Shown here in pieces: positions 22,390 through 32,514 of a stretch of DNA of 64,000 bases (the first letter of the stretch is position 1; every line of letters begins with the position of its first letter). The notes under the pieces were generated by a model, which worked only from the letters and a program-made list of their open reading frames with translations, was not told the DNA's origin and did no database searches. The stretch comes from Calamus simplicifolius. Its lineage: Eukaryota > Streptophyta > Magnoliopsida > Arecales > Arecaceae. The translations under genes were made by a program, and so were the position numbers. Location of the stretch: the NCBI GenBank assembly GCA_900491605.1, contig UESW01001800.1, positions 1 through 64,000 on the forward strand. The letters run 5' to 3'.

Positions 22390-23640
22390 AAGAATGGCAC
22401 CTAAATAGGGGATCGGTCCTTGGTGCTCCCGTAACCACCGGAAGCACGGCTCGCGTCCCATCGTGAGCCACTCCAAGCGATGATTCCTCTTCAACCCATT
22501 CGGACAATCCCCACTCCTCTTCAGGTAGATACCCTTAGCGGGAGTGATCACAATGGGTAGGAAAGTGGATTTTGATTTATTTGAACCGAGGGCTTTTCTA
22601 TTGGAAGACAATTAAAGAATGGGCTGGGATAAGCTTGTTCTTTGATGTTCCCACTTATCCAGCCCTAGTAAAAGAATTTTATTTTAATTTATCTAGAGGG
22701 ATGGTGGGATAATCAGTTCTGTAAGAGGGAAGAGATTCATCTTACTTTCAAAGTTTAGGAAATCTTTTGAGCATCCCTGTCACTGGGTTTAGCTGACATT
22801 CACAGTGATAGGTCAGAGCTTTCAAGGATGTTAGGTAGGAAGTAACTGAATTTGAAGAATTAGGGCTAATCAATTGCCCTTGGATTGAGATTATTACACA
22901 ATATGCAGTAGGATCTTATTTCCCAAGACTGGTCGGTTTGAGTATGTCTCGGAGCGAGACATTGTGGTTATGGACAGTGTTTGACGGGCAGCCTATCAAT
23001 CTTGCAATGATGATATGGTATATGGCTGAAGCTGGGGGAAAAGGAGATCATCCCTGCCGTATGGGGTGATTTTAACTATGGTTTTTAGAAGCCAAGGGTT
23101 GTGATTTCTGACAATGAACCATCAAGAACCTTAGGACAGATTACTATAGCTTGGCTACTTGCATCGGATGGGTTTTGTAAAAGTGAATGGTCAATGGGAT
23201 AGGAAAGGCCATATGAGAGAGCCCTGAGATTAGGACTTCTGACCTTCTGAGGCTGGACCATCAGCGAGGGTTCCTTCTCCAGAGCCCAGCAGATCTTCCC
23301 ACCTCCAGCTCCTGCTCCTGCTCCTGTACCGCCACCTATGTCATCTATTGGATTTTCAGATATTTAGTTAGAGCAACTCAAAAGTTTATTTGCTGCTCAC
23401 AAAGAAGAAATGAAAACAGATTGATAATTTATGAACTTAAGAGAATTTATTACTCTTGATGATCGATTGCAAAGATTGAATCCACTCTTGGAGCCTCTGC
23501 AGAATCTTTAAGGTGATTCAAGAATATTTTTGAAGAACTTAAAGATATTGTGGAGATTCAGAGACTTACTCAAATGCAATGCGAGCTTCAAGACAAAATT
23601 ATGACTGCTGTGCATTTTTTGATAGAAGACTAAAGAATTT
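22390..23640 (+). pseudogene. Extra post-RNase H ORF of the Sirevirus element (env-like position)
   Basis: Between RNase H and the 3' LTR a decayed frame starts near MAPK (22394). Fragments such as VDFDLFEPRAFLLED (about 22565-22612) and YPALVKEFYFNLS (about 22655-22692) resemble the putative plant transposon protein found at this place in Sireviruses, sometimes called env-like. Proline-rich (A/P repeat near 23300-23335) and helical segments follow. Many stops. The assignment comes from position and short motifs only. Confidence 0.5.
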
Positions 23641-23890
23641 GTTAGGACTCAAAGTGATGGAATGAAAAATTATAGAAGATTTGCAAAGATTCTTAGAACT
23701 AATTTTGATTATGTTGTAATGAAAATTTAATGTTATTTTGATATAATGAAGTCTTTTTGTAATCTGATGTAATGTTTGACATTATAGTGTAATGAACTTC
23801 TTTGAAATTAATGAATGATGTTATTTGATCTTTGAAGCATCTATCAACTTTGTTATTTTACTTCAAGCTTCGTATCTTTTTGTTGATTAC

Positions 23891-24228
23891 AAAAAAGGGG
23901 GAGAAGAATTATAATGTATATGCATTGAAAGTTACAAAAAGGAAAAGTAATTAGCATTTATAGATGCATTGGAAAAATAAGTTAATTTGCATTAATTAAT
24001 TGATATAATTGTCATATATGTATGAATACATGTTAAATTTGATATGACTGATTAATTGGTATCAAACATTAAAACAAAAGGAAGAATAATTTAAATTGAA
24101 GTTCATAGGAGGAGCTACCTATTCAGGGGGAGCTTATCTGTAAGGGATCACTATTTGAGAAATTTGATTTGAAAATTTAAGAATCATGCATATACTCAAT
24201 GTTTTTATAATCATCAAAAAGGGGGAGA
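23891..24228 (+). promoter_or_regulatory. Polypurine tract of the Sirevirus element with upstream extra copies
   Basis: The functional tract AAAAAGGGGGAGA is at 24216-24228, immediately before the 3' LTR. A near-identical tract AAAAAAGGGGGAGAAG is at 23891-23906, and a third, weaker CAGGGGGAGC is near 24124. Repeated tracts are a known feature of Sireviruses. Confidence 0.8.
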
Positions 24229-24229
24229 T

Positions 24230-25679
24230 TGTTGACCCAATTATTGATTTTGATGATTAATAAAGGAATTGAGTATATCATTTGTTTTAATGGATTTAAC
24301 AAGTGTTTCAGGCTTAAAAATATTTGATCAATTCAAAAGGAATTAAGAAATGTTTTGAATCAAATGCCAGAGATTTTTTAAAATTCAGAGCCTGGAGTCG
24401 ACACCTAGAATGGTCTGGAGCCGACCCCATGGCCAATCAATTTTTCTGATTTTTGGCACGGAGTCGACACCCAGAGTTTCGGAGCCGACTCCAACCTGAT
24501 TATTCTGTTTCAGGAGTCGACACCTCGGGAGCCAACACCTAGATTTCGGGAGCCGACACTTACAGGAGCCGACTCTTGAGAACGCATTTCTGGAGCCGAC
24601 ACCTTATGGATTCTGGAGTCGACACCCGAAAGGCGAGTCGACACTACTTTTTCGGAGCCGACTCCAACGAACTTTTACTTTCTATTTTTGGATAACGACT
24701 TGGAGCCGACACCTGAAAAGTTGGAGCCGACTCCAACCTATCAGGAACGGATTTTTATCTGCCAGAACAGCTCTAACGGTAAGATTTTTTCACCTAACCT
24801 CTAACGGCTATTTTCTTTGTGTAAGAATCACACTCCAACGGCTAGTTTTCTCACCAAAATGGATTAAGAAATCTATAAAAAGGAAAAAAAGAAGAAAAAG
24901 AAAAACAGAGAAGAGACAGACTGAAAAAATAAAATCAAGGAAGAAAACACAGAGGAAAAACTCAAAGAGAATCCATCAATCTCAAAGAGTCCAAAGGAGA
25001 ATCCAAAAGTTCAAGAGAAAATCAAGGAGATTTCCACTCCAAGAAGAAAGAGAGCAAAAATCCTCAAATCCTCATCTTCTCATCCACTGTGAAGAATCTG
25101 AGCTGAGGCTTGATTCAACCCTTCAAGGAGAAGAGGAAAAGAAGAAAAGAAAAAAGCTCAAAACAACTTCAAATCAGGCTTTTCTAAACCTTGTCTATTT
25201 CTTTGAATATTTGCTCATTTAAGGAGCTGTGTTTGTAAACTTCATTTTCATTATTGTTTGCTAGTTCAATCAAGGGATTGAACTAGTGGAGGTGTATACC
25301 TCGGGTCAAGCTAGGACAGCTTGAGTTTTGGGTTGTGTGCTGGTGAGCCCGAAAAACCGGCTGGGTTCGTTGTGATCCCGTAAAACAACAAGTTTTGAGT
25401 TGTGAGCTTGTAAAACAACTCGGCTGTAATCGAGGAGATTATAGTGTGGACCCAAGTGACTTGGGAGTGGACGTAGGTGTTGGATACACCGAACCACTAT
25501 AAAATCTTGTGTTTGCCGTGTCTTGATTTCTCTCTCTTTCTTCTTTAACTGCCTACGCTCAGCTTGATTAACTCCATTCGTTTTCATACTTGGCATCATT
25601 CTATCTAATTCGAAATAGAATTTAAATTTTTAAAGAACCCAATTCACCCCCCCCTCTTGGGTTGCCATATGGGCCAACA
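24230..25679 (+). repeat. 3' LTR of the Sirevirus element (1450 bp)
   Basis: Begins TGTTGACCCAATTATTG and ends GGGCCAACA. It is collinear with the 5' LTR but has many small deletions, for example in the 12-mer array (24390-24740). Confidence 0.93.
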
Positions 25680-27349
25680 ACTTAGCTTGATCAGCATGTG
25701 GGACTTCTTTATTTATTAAGTGATTTAGGAATTTATGGTAGCTAATAGCATGCCTTGTTTTCTGAGGTGCCAGTTATTAGCTATAGAGCCTAAAAATCTG
25801 TAGTTATGTCTGTATCTATATCTCAACTCAACTTAACTCAACTCATCTAAGCCTTTTTCTAACTACATGGGGTTGGCTACGTGAATTTGCTTTCTCTACT
25901 TTGCTCTATTCAGGACTAAATTAGCACTCAAATTACCTGTATCTATATTAATATCCATATATTTGTGGCTAGACTCATGTTTTGTAGCTACACTAGATTG
26001 ATTGTGGAAATTGTCTTCCATCAGAAAAACAAGTAGAATCAAAACTCTTGAATCAAGATAGCTATGTGCCATTGGATTCGTGGATGCGAGGGGTACTTAC
26101 AAGGATTGACAAGAGAATATCAATGAGATTGTATAAGCAGTGGTAGATGCCTTGGTTCCTAGTTATTCAATTTTTTAATTTGAGTTATTTATTTGCAATT
26201 CAATTTTGTAATATTAGCTCTTTATATTTTGTTTGGAATTTTTAAATTTATCCTATATTTTTCATATTTTGTACATTTTTTAATTATTTTCCTTTTTTAT
26301 ATTTTTTTACTATATTTTTAGTTCATATTTCCAATCTTCTGATTTGTTTTTATATTTTATATTTTTATGTTCTATTCAACTTTTTCATCTTAAATATTTA
26401 TTTTAGTTTATTTTTCTTTTTTCCATTAGTAACCTAATTCCTTTAAATGGATTGTGAACTTTAATTTTTTGGTGAATATTGCACATCCCTCTTTGCTGAC
26501 ACTGAGTTATGCTCTTTCCAAATGCTCCAACATTTTATGAAGCCCAGATTACTGTCTAAATGCTATTCATGCAACATGAAGCCAACCATCACCTGGGCAA
26601 GAAATTTCTTGAGTTCTACTTATTTTCCTGGACATATATCCCTGTTATGGACATTAATCTTTGTTCAAATTGATCTTGGAATTCCCTTGACTTTACCTGC
26701 TATAATTTCTATCAGCAAGCACTTTGTCTATATTGCACCAGTTGTGATTTCATGAAGTGAAAAATGCACTGCTCTTAGTAGCTGCTTCTTTCCTGAAAGC
26801 TTGAGGGGCTCATAAATAAGATTGCACAACAATGATACACTTGAGAATTTGTGGTTTCAGTTGTCCATCGGTCGGAGTGCTAATAGGATGATATAAAGCA
26901 AATAGGAGGTGCTGCAAAAGTGCTCATGATGAAGACTATATTCAAGGGAATTTAACTTCACAGGCTATAGAGGCATGCTTTCACGGAAGGCTTCACTTGA
27001 CTCCAAGGCAACAGTTAAAAAGAGTTAGGATGGCCCATGGGTAAAGCATGAAGGACCAGTAAAACATAATTAACCCTTAAATAATCAAAAAGTTAATATG
27101 GCTCCGACATATACTCGATAGCCGACAAGACCAAGTAATAGTCCAAAGCACTGGAAGGAGTGACTTATTCTTAGGTAAATTCATGCACACTTTGAGAATA
27201 TTAGATGCGGAGGACAGGGCCATATATTATGAAAAAGTTTTTATACATCATTTTCGATGCAGCAAATTCTATGTGGGCTATACTATCTTTTTTTATTGAT
27301 CCACATAAATTTTATATGACTTGATACGATGAGGCAGGAATACCATCTT
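25680..27349. other. Intergenic sequence with a LINE fragment
   Basis: Starts with the ACTTA target duplication. Apart from the LINE tail at 25821-25940 and a strongly T-rich block (26190-26440), I see no gene. An open stretch at 26522-26755 has no recognisable family. Confidence 0.6.
25821..25940 (-). mobile_element. 3' end of an RTE-like LINE, reverse orientation
   Basis: The complement contains CACGTAGCCAACCCCATGTA followed by AAAAAGGCTTAGATGAGTT and a GAGTT-type tail. It matches the tail of the LINE fragment at 7421-7652 but lies in the opposite orientation and is shorter. Confidence 0.75.
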
Positions 27350-28030
27350 AAATTTTGATATGACATGCATTAATATCTGTTTAGTTTTTTTTTGGAATTT
27401 GTGTACAGGCTGCAGTGCACGTTTTCTGAATAGGTATCGTAATTTTATAACTACGGTATTGTAAATTTACAACTGGGATGTCGTAATTTTTTTTGGCTTA
27501 TTGAATGGGTGTCTTAATTTTATAAATACGGTATCGTAAGTTTACAACTGGAGTGTCATCTTAAATTTTGACATAACGTGCATTTATATCCGTTAAGTTT
27601 TTTTTAAAAAAATTTATGTACATACACGTTTTCTGAGTGGATGTCGTAATTTTATAACTACGATGTCGTAAATTTACAATTGGAATGTTGTAATTTTTTT
27701 TTAACTTTCTTAATGGATGTCTTAATTTTATAAATATGATGTCGTAAGTTTACAACCAAGGTGTCATTTTAAATTTTGACATGACGTGCATTAATATCCG
27801 TTCGACTTTTTTTGAAATTTATGTACAAACATGTTTTCTGAATGGATGTCGTAATTTTATAACTATGGTATCATAAATTTACAATTGGGATATTATAATT
27901 TTTTTGACTTTTGAACGGATGTCGTAATTTTATAACTATTGTATCGTAATTTTAAAACTGGAGTGTTGTAATTTTTTCCGTTGGGATGTCATAAAGCTGT
28001 CTTAATACTTTTTAATGGATATCGTATGCA
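27350..28030. repeat. Imperfect tandem repeat, unit about 210 bp
   Basis: At least three units start with AAATTTTGACATAACGTGCA-like sequence (about 27351, 27563, 27770). Each contains two related sub-blocks with GTCGTAATTTTATAACTACG and GTAAATTTACAACTGG. The spacing is 212 then 207 bp. The units are diverged, so the array is old. I cannot link it to a named family. Confidence 0.8.
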
Positions 28031-28449
28031 TGTGGACCAATAAGAAGAGATAGTGCAACCCATGTAGGACTTGCTACACTGAATGCGGTGTACAAAATCT
28101 TTTCCCATATCTTATATATGAAATTTGCTATCCAAGTCAAATATCAGATAGCAAAAGTGAAAATAGAACAGTCAACCCAAAACCATTTCAAGTTGAAACG
28201 TGCATCGGCCCATTTGATTTAATGTCTCACCATTATATCATATATGTTTTCTCACTAACCAACAAACCAAAGACAGTACAGGATGATATTGTCTCTTTTT
28301 TTAAAAACAAAATTTTCAAGCTTGACTGCTCCAATTTTGAATTTAATTTCATTAATCAAATTGATAATTTACATGGCAATTATTGTTAATAGCTACAAAT
28401 GCATGATTATATTTCTTCCACTTAAGCCCCATTGCTTTGGAAAATCGGT

Positions 28450-29728
28450 TCAGATACACAGTTTATCAACAGCAGTTTCCGTCATTCCAGTTTGCTGATC
28501 CTGGATGGAATTCATTGATGTCTTAATGAAGTTGATTGAATCTTCTTTATCTTCAAAATTGTCAGACTCATCGTCTTCATCACTATCACCATGTTCATCA
28601 CCATTTTCATGATCATCACCACTACCACCACCATTAATGGTGTTATTATCAATTCTGTCATCTTCATCGCGATCAATGTCCACAGCAGTATCAAAAGTAC
28701 GAAGATAAGCCTCATCAGCCTCATCCTGCAAATAACAAAATAAGAGGATCACTCTTTGGAAATTCCATTTTCTTAACATACAAAAGATATGCCTTAGTTG
28801 GTCTTCTGTTAATAATTTATATATAGCTCAACTTGGTCCAGTCAGAAAAATGACTGGGGGAGATCAAGCATGAATTGTTGAAAAATATTTGACCCACTTT
28901 GTACAGTCATTTTCAGCAAGCAGTTTCCCTTCTCACAAAATTGATAGCTGATGGTAAATGCAATTATATCTACCTCTGTATCTTCATCTTCAGTGGAATA
29001 TGCAGAGTCCAGTCTGGCATACAAGTCCTCATCCCCTTGGTCTTTTACATTGTCCATTTGGACCTGACATAAATTAAAATTTTTAGTGGATGTACCAAAA
29101 ATATAAAAGGATTTTAACAAGAAGCTCATATTAGAGCTTCACCCCAATATGAGCTCATACCAATTCAGATCTTAACTGCTCCACCCCATGGCGTAATTTT
29201 GAGATATGGCGGCTAAGAGCCTATTTCAGAGAGAGAATTATTAAACATCATAAAACTACTGAGACATGAACCTGTTCTTTGCATATAGCAATCCAAATCA
29301 TGTGGCAGTTCATAAATGGACTCTCTCTCTCTCTCTCTCTCTATTTTTTTTTTTCTTTTCTTCCTATCATACATTCATTCTTGCATGGCTAAAACTTAAT
29401 TTATTTTTTTTGTGTAGCATTAAAGTATAGCTTACCTCATGCCTTTGAAGCTCTATAGATCGTGCTAGAGCTTTCCTTTTAGTCAATAAATTCTTAGGCC
29501 TCAAGGTAGGAGGTCGACGATAGTCCTTTCCTCGGTACACAATAATGGCATACCCTTTAGAGACCTTGTCCACTGACACCAAGACACCTCCACTCTCAGC
29601 TTCAAGTGATAAAGCAATGCTCTTAGCCTGTGCAAAAGTTCTTGCTTTCACAATGACCTTAACGAGTTCCTTGTACTTCCAATGCAAATGCATGTTTTCT
29701 ACTGTACCAGCAAAGACTCCTCTCCTCC
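28450..29728 (-). CDS. CFM3-type CRM-domain RNA-splicing factor, 3' exons only
   Basis: Four minus-strand exons fit together in phase: 29728-29436, 29220-29161, 29063-28974 and 28725-28450. The first encodes most of a CRM RNA-binding domain (RRGVFAGTVENMHLHWKY, SGGVLVSVDKVSKGYAIIVY, LRPKNLLTKRKALARSIELQ). The second is a 20-residue helix (ALSRHISKL...). The third and fourth give an acidic tail rich in D and E. Exon order and tail fit the C-terminus of CFM3-like proteins, which help splice group II introns in chloroplasts and mitochondria. Transit peptide, first CRM domains and all upstream exons are absent between 29.7 and 32.2 kb. The piece is therefore a 3' gene fragment, or its 5' exons were displaced. 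Open frames and splice sites are undamaged. Confidence 0.8.
29318..29342. repeat. CT microsatellite
   Basis: A run of about twelve CT dinucleotides followed by a T tract, in an intron of the CRM-domain gene. Confidence 0.9.
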
Positions 29729-32270
29729 CTGAAACCATTAGCATAATTATAACATAGGATAGTTTATGGAAAACAAAAACTTGCAGGTGCTAAAAATAAA
29801 ATAACATGTATTGGGGTAAAATCCAGAAACTGTACAGTACTTGTGCGTGTGCATAGGAGGAATTAAAGATAAATGCATATTTAAAAAGAAAATATCACAA
29901 AATTTTCTGAATAATTTGTTAATTGTCATAAGAAGAAAGATAGATGCACAAAACATGAATTGCTCATTATCCACGGAAAATTATTGATCAAGCAAAAAAT
30001 TTCCTTCTTCTTTACATGAGAAGATCTGGAGTGTTAAAAACAAGGACCATCATGCAAACTTCAAGCTATTTGTTACATAAATGCATAGGCCAAAGAGAAT
30101 TTAAGCTGTAGTTGGTGCCAAAGATACCAAGGAGCAAAAAAGGCTCTATTTGATTAAACTTTTGGAAGAACTAAAAGTACTTTTTAAGGCTTAAAAGAAC
30201 TTTTTAATAATTTTATAATGTTTCATAAACTTTTAAAAATGCTTCCTGACTCTATCTATTTTTTCAAATGCCAAAAAGCTATTTTAGACTTAGTCAGATT
30301 CGAACTACGAGTATAACTGTATTTTATATAATACTATAATATATAATATTATATTATATTATATAATAATAATATAATATTATATTATGAATAAACTGTA
30401 ATTATTATAATTATATGAAAATAATATTATAATTATTATTATTGTGTGGTATAAAATAAGATAATATTATAATATAATATAGTACACAAATATAAAACTG
30501 GAGCAGCTATTTAATCACTACGTTACTATAACATTATATTACAGCTGTTTATAATGGAAGTTAGCATCATTTGTTTGATTTAATACTTATTTAATTAAAA
30601 TGATATTTCAACAATAACTTTCTATGTCCGTTCTAATACACAGTTTTTTAGCTAGCATGCAAGTAATATTATAATCAATAGCACTGTTATTTCACCATGC
30701 ATCAGTTCCCTTGCAATGGCTGCCATATGGCATATCAGCCATTATTTTATTTCCAAAAATTCAAGCTCTAGGCCGCATTTGGCAAGCAATTAGATTCAAA
30801 GGATTATAATAGTTGAGTGATGTTATTTATTCGCTACTTCGACCATCTTCTCACTTGTTTTCTTCGATTTGTTAATGTCATCCCAAGTTCCTAATGCACT
30901 AATTAATCTATGATTCCGTCTTCAGCGAGCATGGGCTTCAAAAGTCATGAAACAACTTGGTAGCCACGGAATGCTCCAAGGTGAACTCGGTGGCCGGCTG
31001 GTGTGGGAGCAAGATTTTAATGATTCCCAAGAATGAAACCCCTTTTGCAGGTCAACATCTCAATATAATATCGAGTCCTCCTGGCCCACCGTGATGAACG
31101 CCTGGTGTTAAGCTTTTGTCCACTCTTCCATCAAAAGAATCTTTAAAATAAAAATATTAGTGAAATGCAACTACATGAAAGCAAGTGAAATAATTTTCTC
31201 CATGGATCATCTCCAGACTGTTCGTTCTCTTAGTAAATCACAAGAAGAATTAGTTAAATATTCGGCTTTAAAGACTTCTTTAGGAAGAGAGAGAGATGAA
31301 AAGTATTTGGTCCACCCTGACTAGAAAAAATAAGGTCATGGAAATTAAAATATGATGAGGATGTGGCTATCATAGAAGAGAAACTTTATACATGACCCTA
31401 TAAAAGCTAAGCATATGGAGGATCCTTTCAAGTTTACCACAAGTCAACTGAATTATAATTTTAAAGCATGATTTTGAAGAAAGGAACTACACCTAACTGA
31501 GGTTCCATGGTTCAGGGGGAAAGGGGCCCTAACCTCGAAACCCTCCTTCTTCTCCTTCCCTTACTTTCACAAACCAAAAGCATAGAAGACAAGAATTTTT
31601 TTTAAAATAAAAACTTAAAATTGAAAGCGAAGGAAGATGTTCCCCCGAGCTTTTATTAATGAATTAGGATAAAAAAATGTACAAAAGATAAGTCACAATG
31701 ATGTTATGGTATTTTTCAAGATACTATGAGGTTGAGTTGCTTTGCCATTTGAAATATTCTTTCAAAAGAAGGTAGCTAGAATTTTTCTTAAGATGGGTTA
31801 AGAGGTTTCACCTAATTGAAAAAGATTTTTTTTTGTTTTTTTCTTCTAGATATGCTAGCATGTTGCTATGGCAAGTTGATGCCATACCCTAATCCAAGAT
31901 CTTGGGTTTTTTCCGGGTTTCTAGGATGATCCGAGAGAAGCCAAGATTTTTACGAGCAGAGAAATGGGGGAGGAGAAATACACAAACTTTATTACATCCA
32001 AGTCATTTTAAATTCAATCTATAATAAAAATAAATTAAAAAATACTAATCAATATGATTTATGCATGAAACATTATTCAATTGTATCAAATTTAATCATA
32101 ACTATCCTCTATACAATCATTGGGCTTGATGACCCCCCACTCAAAAATCTCTCCTTTGATTTCTGGTGCGTGGGCATTCTCTTTAGTTATTTTAGCCATT
32201 GACTGCGACTTGGATAGTTGCGATCAAATAATTCTGATTTTAAATTGCGTGTTGTGTGGGTCAGGTAAGA
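29729..32270. other. Intergenic region, no gene recognised
   Basis: AT-rich sequence between the CRM gene fragment and the receptor kinase. It has an AT microsatellite at about 30310-30490. No exon for the missing CRM-gene 5' half was found on the minus strand. 30140-30300 and 30770-30800 have the look of decayed non-autonomous transposons, but no clear inverted repeat could be paired. Confidence 0.6.
30310..30490. repeat. AT-rich simple repeat
   Basis: Imperfect ATAATATTATA-type repeats, low complexity. Confidence 0.85.
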
Positions 32271-32273
32271 TGC

Positions 32274-32282
32274 TATATAAAT
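32274..32282 (+). promoter_or_regulatory. Probable TATA box of the receptor kinase gene
   Basis: TATATAAAT lies 240 bp upstream of the chosen start codon, a usual distance for a plant promoter with a 5' leader of about 200 bases. Inferred from sequence and position only. Confidence 0.45.
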
Positions 32283-32514
32283 CGATAGATGAATAAAGCA
32301 GAGGCAGAGGCGTCAGTTCTTCAAACTCTATCCTCCGAGTTTGCTTTACTTTTGCTAAGAAATCGGCTTTACCGTCCTTGTTGTGAGGTTCTTGAACTCT
32401 CCTTCTCTTCATCATTGTATTTTGTACGTGCATTCTTACAATCTTCTGTTTTGTTTCCCAGGAATAAATAAAATTGGTTGGTGGATGAATTACTGTTGCA
32501 ATAAACTAGAATCC

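Larger units (their letters stand above)
15611..25679 (+). mobile_element. Sirevirus-type Ty1/copia LTR retrotransposon, complete outline, decayed coding
   Basis: A 10.07-kb element with LTRs at 15611-17166 and 24230-25679. Both start TGTTGA and end CCAACA, and they are flanked by the 5-bp target duplication ACTTA (15606-15610 and 25680-25684). The primer-binding site matches initiator methionine tRNA. The domain order is gag, protease, integrase, reverse transcriptase, RNase H (copia order). An extra 2.3 kb between RNase H and the 3' LTR, repeated polypurine tracts, and the RNase H end around RFCYLRGELGI all point to the Sirevirus (Maximus/SIRE) lineage. Every gene is broken by stops and frameshifts. 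The 3' LTR is 106 bp shorter than the 5' LTR through several small deletions. Confidence 0.92.

Noticed and set aside
26522..26755. 77-residue open frame with hydrophobic C-terminus
   Set aside because: No recognisable domain or gene context.
30140..30800. Possible MITE with CTCTATTTGATT / GCCGCATTTGGC ends
   Set aside because: The ends are not inverted relative to each other and no target duplication was found.
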